A stretch of DNA of 64,000 nt from Paenibacillus sp. FSL K6-0276 (GTDB lineage: Bacteria > Bacillota > Bacilli > Paenibacillales > Paenibacillaceae). The notes beneath the pieces are model-generated. The model had not been told where the DNA came from, did no database searches, and worked only from the letters and a program-made list of their open reading frames with translations. The stretch spans positions 1,302,001 through 1,366,000 of the forward strand of contig NZ_CP150276.1 of NCBI RefSeq assembly GCF_037977235.1. Reading direction: 5' to 3'. A program made the position numbers and the translations under genes. Positions 44,548 through 51,155 of the stretch are shown here, piece by piece (within the stretch, counting starts at the first letter, position 1; the number at the start of each line of letters is the position of its first letter).

Positions 44548-44925
44548 CCCGTTAGCCACACATGCAGCGCAAGCGCTGCACCACAGATGATGAAAATGGG
44601 AAAATCAGTCTATACTGCTACTATGGCTGGCGAAGAAGGTCGATAAGCTATGGTGCCTTAGAGCCCATCCGTTAGTCTGACTCCAACGACCCCGGTGCAT
44701 CACAGATTGTCGCTCCCTTTTGGGAAGCACTCATGGGAGATTAATCCTACTCTGGTTTTTGCACCAGCCTAGCCTTTATTGGTTGTGGAAGGAAGTTTGT
44801 TATTTTCGCTCTATCTAACTTTATTAAAGAACACATAAGGCTCAGCCTTTTTTAAAAAGTGTTATTCTGGGTCTTCTTTATTATGCTCTTTTTCAGGTTT
44901 TGAGCTGATTCTATTTTCATGGGAG
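44548..44925 (-). repeat. Cassette boundary element R2 (378 bp, long form)
   Basis: Starts CCCGTTAGCC with hairpin TGCAGCGC-AA-GCGCTGCA and CCACAGATGATG. A middle part has GGTCG/CGACC pairing, then a second unit CCGTTAGTC...GCATCACAGATT ending CATGGGAG at 44732-44739. A further 186-bp segment ends in another CATGGGAG (44918-44925). It is nearly identical to R4 (one difference seen by eye) and related to R3. It lies on the 3' side of the UMP kinase gene. The gap from 44408 to 45028 holds no gene. Confidence 0.75.
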
Positions 44926-45027
44926 CTCAATGGCCTAAAGTACGATTCACCGCGCTGTCTAAAACGGCAAGTTTTTACGAAAACAGAGGGAGCACTATCT
45001 GTTCTTCCTGTGTAACAGTAATTCTAT

Positions 45028-45765
45028 TCATTCCAATTCCAGAACTGATCCACCGCTAATTATCGTTCCGATATTTTTCCCTTCACAAATTTCTTTCATG
45101 GAACCAGGTTTGTCAAAGTTGAATACATACATTGGCAGATTATAGTCTCTGGCTAATATGAATGCCGACTGATCCATTACCTTTAAGTCATGTTGTAAAA
45201 CATCATTGTAATGAAGGGATTTGAACTTCCTTGCATCTTTATCGTACTTTGGGTCTGCATTGAGAACACCATCTACACCTTGTTTCGCAACTAATAGTGC
45301 TTCACAATTAACTTCAATCGCCCTTTGTACCGAAGGATAGTCAGTTGTTACGTAGGGCTGCCCGTTTCCTCCTGCAAAGATTACAATGTAACCCTTTTCC
45401 AAATGGTGAACTGCTCTTAGTCTGATATACGGCTCGGCAACTGATGTAATAGGTATGGCTGTCATTACTCGAACTTCTTTATTTGTTTTGGCCTTCAGAA
45501 CTCCACGAAGCATTAGGCTATTGACAACAGTTGCAAGCGTACCAATGTTGTCAGCTTCTGCTCTTTCGATCCCCCAACTTTCCGCCATATTTCCTCGGAA
45601 TATATTTCCGCCACCTATAACTAAGGATACCTCTACACCTAGGTTCACAACTGACATAATTTCATTAGCGATGTAATCCAATCTTTCTGGCTCAAAACCA
45701 AATTCAGTATTTCCTGCGACTGCTCCACCACTTAGTTTAATAAGGACTCTTTTGTACTTCGTCAA
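45028..45765 (-). CDS. UMP kinase paralogue carried in the array
   Basis: A 245-residue amino acid kinase fold protein closely like UMP kinase PyrH: KYKRVLIKLSGGAVAG, VSLVIGGGNIFRG, DNIGTLATVVNSL, TSVAEPYIRLRAVHHLEKG, FAGGNGQPYVTTDYPSVQRA and KVMDQSAFILARDYNLP. Differences from housekeeping PyrH include GG for GE in the first loop and PITS for EMRQ before VAEPYIR. Housekeeping pyrH lies in the ribosomal-protein region with frr in this group, so this is an extra copy. It starts at TTG 45765 after GGGGGTG and is led by a leader peptide and terminator. A role in resistance or nucleotide-analogue metabolism is speculation. Confidence 0.8.
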   Translation of the reverse strand: MTKYKRVLIKLSGGAVAGNTEFGFEPERLDYIANEIMSVVNLGVEVSLVIGGGNIFRGNMAESWGIERAEADNIGTLATVVNSLMLRGVLKAKTNKEVRVMTAIPITSVAEPYIRLRAVHHLEKGYIVIFAGGNGQPYVTTDYPSVQRAIEVNCEALLVAKQGVDGVLNADPKYDKDARKFKSLHYNDVLQHDLKVMDQSAFILARDYNLPMYVFNFDKPGSMKEICEGKNIGTIISGGSVLELE

Positions 45766-45780
45766 ATGTTACACCCCCAT

Positions 45781-45818
45781 AAAAATAAAAAACACTAAAG
45801 CAATGAATGCTTTAGTGT
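45781..45818 (-). terminator. Attenuator-type terminator in the UMP kinase leader
   Basis: On the minus strand an 11-bp stem ACACTAAAGCA/TGCTTTAGTGT (45818-45808 with 45802-45792), loop of 5, is followed by TTTTTTATTTTT (45791-45781). It lies between the leader peptide stop and the UMP kinase start, so read-through must be regulated for the gene to be expressed. The same stem starts two bases after the leader stop codon. Confidence 0.8.
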
Positions 45819-45819
45819 C

Positions 45820-45882
45820 CTAATGAAATGAGAATATGAAATATATAATGGAATGGTTGTAATTTCTCCGTTTTGTCCTCAT
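45820..45882 (-). CDS. Leader peptide of the UMP kinase cassette
   Basis: A 20-codon frame (MRTKRRNYNHSIIYFIFSFH) with a very strong ribosome binding site GGAGGAGGTGGGAAT in front of its ATG. It is directly followed by an intrinsic terminator and then the UMP kinase. This is the design of ribosome-mediated attenuation, known for inducible antibiotic-resistance genes in Bacillales. The residue series does not show repeated codons of one amino acid, so amino acid starvation control is less likely than drug stalling. Confidence 0.6.
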   Translation of the reverse strand: MRTKRRNYNHSIIYFIFSFH

Positions 45883-46076
45883 ATTCCCACCTCCTCCAGA
45901 AATTTTCCATCAATTAATTTTATACATAATGACTGTAAAAAGCAATAACCGATTGTCAGGTATTAATGGCTGGATATCAGCTTTGCGAGGGATATCACAA
46001 CGCTGGTGTTATCTACCGCAATATTACTTATTACAGCATATGTTGTGGGTAGTCGAGCTTCTATTACGCTCTTCTG

Positions 46077-46445
46077 CCCGTTAGCCATTCATGCAGCGCA
46101 AGCCCTGCACCACAGATAATGAAAATGGTCATCTCTGTTAATACTGCTACTATGGCTGGGAGAGGAAGGTCGATCAACTATGGTGCCTTAGAGCCCATCC
46201 GTTAGTCTGACTCCAACGACCACGGTGCATCACAGATTGTCGCTCCCTTTTGGGAAGCACTCATGGGAGATTAATCCTATTCTGGTTGCTGCACCAGCCT
46301 CATTTTTTATTTTCAGCTATGAAAGGTCTTTGGTACTTTAATTTCATAACTATTCTCAGGCTCAGCCTTTTTTAAAAATCATTCGGCTAGGTCTAATTTA
46401 TTATTGTCTTTTTGAGGTTTTTCGCGGATTTAATTTTCATGGGAG
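46077..46445 (-). repeat. Cassette boundary element R3 (369 bp, diverged)
   Basis: Same design as R2 and R4, with changes throughout: hairpin GCAGCGCAAGCCCTGC has one broken pair, and the segment after 46269 (first CATGGGAG) is more diverged than the first 192 bases. Ends CATGGGAG at 46438-46445. It lies on the 3' side of the PH-like gene. The 45883-46076 gap before it (upstream of the UMP kinase leader) is AT-rich and holds no gene. Confidence 0.65.
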
Positions 46446-46486
46446 TTGAGAAAAGCCAGTGCGGTAGACCTTTCGGTATTGAACTA

Positions 46487-46861
46487 TCACGTCAATCTTT
46501 CGGAGATAGTTTTACTTATTTCTTCAGGGTTTTTAACATCAATGATTAACTTTGATATTTTAAATTTACCAACAAGAAAATTATTCAAGTCAAAATGAAG
46601 GGTATCAACCTCATTATTAAAAAAGTAGAGATGATAACCTCCATTGAATCTAAATAATCCATTTCTTTTTCCTCCAAAAGAAGCACCATAAAGCTTGAAA
46701 GCATTTGGTATGGGTCTACCTGTTGTTATCCCCTTAATCGAAGAGTATGGAATTTGCAACCCTTTATCTAATTTTAAAAAGGGCGAATTTCCAAGATCGA
46801 TATTTAAATGGGTTTCCATTAATTGAATTGTACGTTCCATTCGTTTAGTCCACCATTTCAT
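46487..46861 (-). CDS. PH-domain-like hypothetical protein
   Basis: A 124-residue protein with a beta-rich composition (LDKGLQIPYSSIKGIT, GASFGGKRNGLFRFNGGYHLYFFNNE) and a terminal helix (PEEISKTISERL). This fits a bacterial PH-like fold but no family can be assigned with confidence. ATG 46861 lacks an obvious ribosome binding site; ATG 46840 (residue 8) has GGTGG in range and is an alternative. It stands alone between R3 and R4, a typical cassette layout. Confidence 0.6.
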   Translation of the reverse strand: MKWWTKRMERTIQLMETHLNIDLGNSPFLKLDKGLQIPYSSIKGITTGRPIPNAFKLYGASFGGKRNGLFRFNGGYHLYFFNNEVDTLHFDLNNFLVGKFKISKLIIDVKNPEEISKTISERLT

Positions 46862-47004
46862 AACGCTTTAGTATTTTTAAAATATATTTACATATTATAC
46901 CATAGATAATCTTATTTATAGAATTTATTGAGCTAATTTACCCAAGAACTGAACATGAAACCGAATATTTCGCCGGTTGCATGATGGAATATTACATTAT
47001 CCTG

Positions 47005-47382
47005 CCCGTTAGCCACACATGCAGCGCAAGCGCTGCACCACAGATGATGAAAATGGGAAAATCAGTCTATACTGCTACTATGGCTGGCGAAGAAGGTCGA
47101 TAAGCTATGGTGCCTTAGAGCCCATCCGTTAGTCTGACTCCAACGACCCCGGTGCATCACAGATTGTCGCTCCCTTTTGGGAAGCACTCATGGGAGATTA
47201 ATCCTACTCTGGTTTTTGCACCAGCCTAGCCTTTATTGGTTGTGGAAGGAAGTTTGTTATTTTCGCTCTATCTAACTTTATTAAAGAACATATAAGGCTC
47301 AGCCTTTTTTAAAAAGTGTTATTCTGGGTCTTCTTTATTATGCTCTTTTTCAGGTTTTGAGCTGATTCTATTTTCATGGGAG
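47005..47382 (-). repeat. Cassette boundary element R4 (378 bp, near-identical to R2)
   Basis: Starts CCCGTTAGCC (47005-47014), ends CATGGGAG (47375-47382), first internal CATGGGAG at 47189-47196. By eye it differs from R2 at one base (ACATATAAGG against ACACATAAGG). It lies on the 3' side of the second GNAT gene. The gap from 46861 to 47005 on its other side shows only AT-rich sequence. Confidence 0.75.
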
Positions 47383-47391
47383 CACAATAAG

Positions 47392-47415
47392 AAAGGACCA
47401 AAGAATGGTCCTTTT
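47392..47415 (-). terminator. Weak terminator of the second array GNAT
   Basis: AAAGGACCA (47392-47400) pairs with TGGTCCTTT (47406-47414) around AAGAA. On the minus strand the run after the stem is TTTCTTATT, an imperfect T-tract. It lies 20 bases beyond the stop of the GNAT gene and next to the end of R4. Confidence 0.5.
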
Positions 47416-47434
47416 GAAATATTCTATCAAACTG

Positions 47435-47890
47435 TCACTCGGTTATATTTTTTATAACTGCCATTTCCTTACCGAACCTATCATCATTATCAATAAATCC
47501 TAAACTCGAGTATAAATTATGTGCTCCCAAATTTTCAGGATGATAACCTACAACAATTTTTTTTGAATTCGGTAATTTAGCCATCTCTGAAATCATTAAC
47601 TTAGTTGCAGTTTTACCTATACCCTTGCCTTGGAATTCCTTATCCACCATTATTCTATATACCCAATAACCATCAAGTTCTTCTTGAACAGTATTGTACA
47701 TTAAAAAACCAACCACTTTCTCTTTAAAATAAATAGCGTATGGCTTTAAAGTAGGCTCAAACTTTGACTGAGCTATTGATATGGCATTGGGTTCCATGTA
47801 TTCTTTTTGTTCTGTTGATACCTCTAATTCACAACAGTCGTACCAGTTTTCTGCATTTAATTCTACGATTTTCACATTTTCTTTAATCAT
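47435..47890 (-). CDS. GNAT acetyltransferase (BltD/PaiA-like), second array GNAT
   Basis: A 151-residue GNAT resembling diamine N-acetyltransferases: YMEPNAISIAQSKFEPTLKPYAIYFKEKVVGFLMYN, VYRIMVDKEFQGKGIGKTATKLMI (acetyl-CoA loop) and NLGAHNLYSSLGFIDND. A polyamine or related amine substrate is a guess from this likeness. The translation start ATG 47890 is hidden in a hairpin that pairs the ribosome binding site (AAAGGGG) with an upstream CCCC tract. A leader peptide lies just upstream. Confidence 0.85.
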   Translation of the reverse strand: MIKENVKIVELNAENWYDCCELEVSTEQKEYMEPNAISIAQSKFEPTLKPYAIYFKEKVVGFLMYNTVQEELDGYWVYRIMVDKEFQGKGIGKTATKLMISEMAKLPNSKKIVVGYHPENLGAHNLYSSLGFIDNDDRFGKEMAVIKNITE

Positions 47891-47893
47891 AAT

Positions 47894-47952
47894 TTTCCCC
47901 TTTCAAAATTCGGGGAAACACTAAACAACTTTGTTAATTAGTTGTTATCCCC
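47894..47952 (-). promoter_or_regulatory. Translational attenuator of the second array GNAT
   Basis: On the minus strand GGGG (47952-47949) inside the leader can pair with CCCC (47915-47912), next to AACAACT (47946-47940) with AGTTGTT (47930-47924). In the other fold TTTCCCC (47918-47912) pairs with GGGGAAA (47900-47894) and hides the ribosome binding site of the GNAT gene. The two share the same CCCC, so ribosome stalling in the leader would free the start. This is the logic of erm-type translational attenuation. Confidence 0.55.
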
Positions 47953-47990
47953 TTGTAGTCATTAATAATATAAATTCTTTTATCTTTCAT
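47934..47990 (-). CDS. Leader peptide of the second array GNAT
   Basis: An 18-codon frame (MKDKRIYIINDYKGITTN) after AGAGGAGGCG, ending in the stem region that controls the GNAT ribosome binding site. Strong initiation signal, small size and location are typical of regulatory leader peptides. No function of the peptide itself is expected. Confidence 0.6.
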   Translation of the reverse strand: MKDKRIYIINDYKGITTN

Positions 47991-48113
47991 AATGAACGCC
48001 TCCTCTAACAACTATTGCCTAAAATTATATCAATGAATTTTAGACATTTTAATTATACCATTTTCCCTATTATATTCCTTCTAAAAATAAATTTGTTTAC
48101 TTGTTCAACTATT

Positions 48114-48135
48114 CTGCCCGTTCGCTTAATGCCCT
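48114..48135 (-). repeat. Degenerate cassette boundary (CTGCCCGTT motif)
   Basis: CTGCCCGTTCGCTTAATGCCCT on the plus strand, preceded by CAACTATT. The same sequence with a 4-base deletion recurs at 50163-50180. It lies beyond the 3' end of the third array GNAT. The following stretch has CGCTGTCTGTAACGGCAAG (48161-48179), which is repeated in diverged form at 44952-44971 after R2. Confidence 0.5.
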
Positions 48136-48212
48136 GGTTTACTTTGTGATACGGTTCGATACGCTGTCTGTAACGGCAAGGTTTAGAGCCATCCTTTGCT
48201 GATGGCAGCACG

Positions 48213-48653
48213 TTACGTCAGTTGCATAAAAATGGTCTCCATTGCTCCCCAAGGTGCTTCTTTCTCATCTATCTTCACGAAGCCATATTTTTCGTACAAA
48301 TTAACATGGTCACTGACAAGGTATACTTTATCAAAACCCAGTCCCTTCGCGTATGCCGAGGCAGATAAAATCAACTTTTCGCTTAATCGATTGCCTCTGT
48401 ACTGCTCTCCCACAAAAACAAACTCTATATAAGGTGTATAGGGAATACCAGGTATGCAGTCAGTTTTTGCTAAAGCACAATAACCAGCAATGTGATCACC
48501 ATCAAGTGCTGTAAAAACTCTTTCCCAGTCTGAAAAATGGCATTCTTTCATTTGTTTCGCTAAAGTGGTTCCTGCTCTCCAAGAACATTCCTGCGCATAC
48601 TCAGCAACGATTTGCCACAACTTATTGCTATAAATGATCGATTCTATTTGCAC
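48213..48653 (-). CDS. GNAT acetyltransferase, third array GNAT
   Basis: A GNAT with ALDGDHIAGYCALA, YIEFVFVGEQYRGNRLSEKLILSASAYAKG (acetyl-CoA loop) and VNLYEKYGFVKIDEKEAPWG. The frame is open back to 48761, but that N-terminus is unlike a GNAT. GTG 48653 (residue 37 of the long frame) is preceded by AAGGGAAG and gives 146 residues, a normal length. The alternative is ATG 48743. A short frame ending near 48693 could be a leader. Substrate unknown. The 3' side holds the hairpin GCCATC/GATGGC at 48188-48206. Confidence 0.7.
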   Translation of the reverse strand: MQIESIIYSNKLWQIVAEYAQECSWRAGTTLAKQMKECHFSDWERVFTALDGDHIAGYCALAKTDCIPGIPYTPYIEFVFVGEQYRGNRLSEKLILSASAYAKGLGFDKVYLVSDHVNLYEKYGFVKIDEKEAPWGAMETIFMQLT

Positions 48654-48930
48654 AGATACTTCCCTTCTTAAAGGTAGCCATCCGCTGGATACCCTTAATT
48701 GCTTTCCGTTATCAAAACAGTGTTCAACTCTCCTCCTATTCATAACATAACAATACAACACTTGGTATGAACTAACATGGTAAAAAAGGATTATACGAAA
48801 ACATCACCACCGACAGCAGCGTGACGAATGTCTCGACGCACATAGTGCATCTCCATCTCATACAAGGTTTATTACTATATTAGTTATCACTATATATTTA
48901 CCTTCCTTAATGACCTTGAAATCCCATTAA

Positions 48931-48996
48931 ACTGCCCTTTAGCTTAACGACAAACTGCTCCCAGGTTCTCTAGACTAACTTTCCCCATTAGTGCAG
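48931..48996 (-). repeat. Two degenerate cassette boundary remnants
   Basis: ACTGCCCTTTAGCTTAACGACA (positions 48931-48952) and ACTAACTTTCCCCATTAGTGCAG (48974-48996) on the plus strand match the two variants of the boundary core seen at R1-R5. No gene lies in the 48761-49000 gap, so these are probably the relics of lost cassettes. Confidence 0.45.
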
Positions 48997-49007
48997 TATG
49001 ATTACAC

Positions 49008-49345
49008 TTAGCCCTTTTTCTTTCTTACTCTCATGAAAAAGACTGAAATCACCACTAGTACTATTGCAATTACGATATACAAATCAATATCCTGCTCAAA
49101 CATAAACCACATTTTGTATTCTATGTAGTCGAAATCCTTCACCGAATAGTTCGGTTGCTTGGTTAAGGTTATTCATTACAATTGTAGAACTGCACGGACT
49201 ACTGCTTGATTCGCCATCCACTTCACTAATGTATATTAAGTATTTAATGCCTTCCTTGAAATCAAAACCCCAAGTGTAGTCAGTTCCCACAATAATTTAG
49301 AGTCAACTTCAGTATTCCAACTTCGTTCAACATCCACCAATGTAT
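49008..49345 (-). pseudogene. Broken TIMP-like (NTR-fold) protein gene
   Basis: Three pieces in three reading frames on the minus strand: VERSWNTEVDSKLLWELTT next to the repeat end, then YTWGFDFKEGIKYLIYISEVDGE...CSSTIVMNNLNQATELFGEG, then FDYIEYKMWFMFEQD followed by a TM helix (LYIVIAIVLVVISVFFM) and a basic tail. Together they match the C-terminal part of Bacillales tissue-inhibitor-of-metalloproteinase-like membrane proteins. The 5' part is missing exactly where boundary R5 begins. At least two frameshifts make it non-functional. Confidence 0.65.
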
Positions 49346-49537
49346 CCCGTTAGCCACACATGCAGCGCAAGCGCTGCACCACAGATGATGAAAATGGGAA
49401 AATCAGTCTATACTGCTACTATGGCTGGCGAAGAAGGTCGATAAGCTATGGTGCCTTAGAGCCCATCCGTTAGTCTGACTCCAACGACCACGGTGCATCA
49501 CAGATTGTCGCTCCCTTTTGGGAAGCACTCATGGGAG
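49346..49537 (-). repeat. Cassette boundary element R5 (192 bp, first module only)
   Basis: Starts CCCGTTAGCC, ends CATGGGAG at 49530-49537. It corresponds to the first 192 bases of R2 and R4 (one base difference from R2 by eye, GACCACGG against GACCCCGG) and lacks the second 186-bp module. This shows that the CATGGGAG repeats bound removable modules. Confidence 0.75.
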
Positions 49538-49569
49538 CCATACATGTAGAATAAGCGAAGTAGAAAATA

Positions 49570-50103
49570 TCAAGCCAGTCCAAATTCCTTAAGGATTATA
49601 AGCTTTTCCTTTGGAATACTTCTTTCTAAGTCGCCATTCTCAACGTCAATTGCTTCCCAATCTGAATATAAAACAAAATCAGTTGTGACTGGCAAAATCC
49701 TACTCCAATCTAATAAGTTTAATTGATACGCAACTTCAAAACGAACATCTTAACAAGCCTTCCAATAATCTTCCCGCTCATTGTCTTCTATTAGTTCCAC
49801 AAATTTCTCCTGTTTCTCTTGAAAAGAAGGGAGTACTTTTTCAAGCCCTACTTGATATTCAACAGGCATCTCTCCAGAATTCCACAGATACAAAAGCTCT
49901 TGCGGGTGCTCTTCTTTTATCATCTTGTCTCGATATGATTTAATACCAAGAGTGATTAATCCAAGTACGGGTTCGTAATCGGTTCCAAGAAGAGAGATAT
50001 AACATACTTCATCAGATTCATCCAATCTAATTTCCTTAACGGCAATCTGAATTTCACGCAACATATCTTGCTTCATCTCTTCAAGGAGTTTGACTTTGCC
50101 CAT
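49570..50103 (-). pseudogene. Hypothetical array gene with an in-frame stop
   Basis: The open part (49750-50103) codes for 117 residues beginning MGKVKLLEEMKQDMLREI and ending EDYWKAC. After the TAA stop the same frame continues for 59 codons (DVRFEVAYQLNLLDWSRILPV...DFVLYSDWEAIDVENGD...KEFGLA) before a second stop at 49570-49572. The two parts plausibly belong to one protein of about 177 residues. I do not recognise the family. It stands between R5 and the boundary motif at 50163. Confidence 0.6.
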
Positions 50104-50162
50104 TTTCTCACCTCAACACTTAGTTTAGATATCCTTATTTTCTCTATATTAACTCAACTATC

Positions 50163-50180
50163 CTGCCCGTTTAATGCCCT
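50163..50180 (-). repeat. Last degenerate cassette boundary of the array
   Basis: CTGCCCGTTTAATGCCCT preceded by CAACTATC, the same as at 48114 with a 4-base deletion. It is the right edge of the array, upstream of the last cassette gene; the PhnP-like gene starts 155 bases further on. Confidence 0.5.
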
Positions 50181-50334
50181 CGACAGTCTACAACTTTATT
50201 TTCTTCAGACAGTATAAAGAGAGTCATACCAGCAGGTCTTCTGCTCAAGGGATGGCTTTTTTTGATGAGCATCTTTAAGATAGACATATGATAATTTAAG
50301 ACTTCCTTGATGGGAACTGAAGGAGAGATAGCGT

Positions 50335-51126
50335 ATGGATACGTTGGTGTTTTTGGGTACTGGGGATGCCATGGGTGTTCCACGGGTATATTGCAGCTGC
50401 GAGACCTGCAAAGAGGCAAGAGAACTGGGGAGTAACATTCGACTGCGCTCCTCTGTACTTATAGATAATGGCAGTGACTTTCTAGTGATTGATTGTGGGC
50501 CAGACTGGCGACGTCAGATGGAGGCGCAGGGAGTACGGAATATGCGCAGGCTATTGGTGACGCACGCTCATTTTGATCATATTGGTGGGCTGCCAGAATG
50601 GGCGGATGCTTGTCGATGGACGGGCATTAAGGGAGAACTTTACACTCCAGCAGAAGTCATCCCCATTATCGAACGGCAATACCCTTGGTTACGAAATCAT
50701 ATCGATATGATTCCCTGTGATGAAGGAATGGAATTAGACGGCTGGAAGATAGATACCTGGAAAGTAAATCATGGCAAGAATGGATACTCGTACTCTTTTC
50801 GGCTGGAGAAGGAGGACTACATATGGGTGTATTGTCCTGATTCCATATCTCTTGGAGCTGAGGAGACTCGACGGATGCATGGAGCCGACTTGCTGGTCCT
50901 TGGTACAAGCTTTTATTACGAAGCGGCGGAGCTATCCACACGCTCTGTGTACGATATGACTGAGGCTGCGGAGCTGCTGCAAATTGTTAAGCCTAAAAAA
51001 GCAGTATATACGCATATGTCACATGATGTGGATATGAGAAAATCATATATTTTGCCGGAGAATGTTACACTGGCACAGACAGGTATGAGAATTCCACTAT
51101 ACAAAAACCCATTCTCTTCACTTTAG
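50335..51126 (+). CDS. MBL-fold metallo-hydrolase, PhnP-like
   Basis: A 263-residue metallo-beta-lactamase fold protein. The N-terminus has MGVPRVYCSCETCKEARE, a cysteine-rich motif typical of PhnP-type proteins, then HAHFDH (residues 77-82) for the dimetal site, and YTHMSHDVDM near the C-terminus. PhnP is a cyclic phosphodiesterase in phosphonate breakdown; this family includes other phosphodiesterases and the actual substrate is uncertain. GAAGGAGAG precedes the start. Its 3' end overlaps the terminator of the converging MFS gene. Confidence 0.85.
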   Translation: MDTLVFLGTGDAMGVPRVYCSCETCKEARELGSNIRLRSSVLIDNGSDFLVIDCGPDWRRQMEAQGVRNMRRLLVTHAHFDHIGGLPEWADACRWTGIKGELYTPAEVIPIIERQYPWLRNHIDMIPCDEGMELDGWKIDTWKVNHGKNGYSYSFRLEKEDYIWVYCPDSISLGAEETRRMHGADLLVLGTSFYYEAAELSTRSVYDMTEAAELLQIVKPKKAVYTHMSHDVDMRKSYILPENVTLAQTGMRIPLYKNPFSSL

Positions 51127-51137
51127 AAGAGAATGGG
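51102..51137 (-). terminator. Terminator of the MFS gene
   Basis: On the minus strand CCCATTCTCTTC (51137-51126) pairs with GAAGAGAATGGG (51119-51108) with a 6-base loop, followed by TTTTTG. It lies 19 bases from the MFS stop and covers the end of the PhnP-like gene. Confidence 0.85.
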
Positions 51138-51155
51138 CAAGAAGAAATAAAAGGA

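Noticed and set aside
44548..44739. HEARO/omega RNA or group II intron fragment in the long boundary elements
   Set aside because: The complex hairpins prompted the idea, but no HNH endonuclease, IscB, TnpB or reverse transcriptase gene is adjacent, and I cannot match the consensus by eye. A covariance search would settle it.
49096..49290. A complete 64-residue gene
   Set aside because: The neighbouring frames continue the same protein on both sides, so this is the middle piece of a broken gene.
43853..49537. CRISPR array
   Set aside because: Repeats are too long, too far apart, contain genes between them and have no regular spacers; no cas gene is present.
43853..50180. Canonical integron attC sites and integron integrase
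   Set aside because: The boundary cores do not give the RYYYAAC/GTTRRRY pair with the right spacing, and no tyrosine recombinase gene is in the window. Only the array layout is integron-like.
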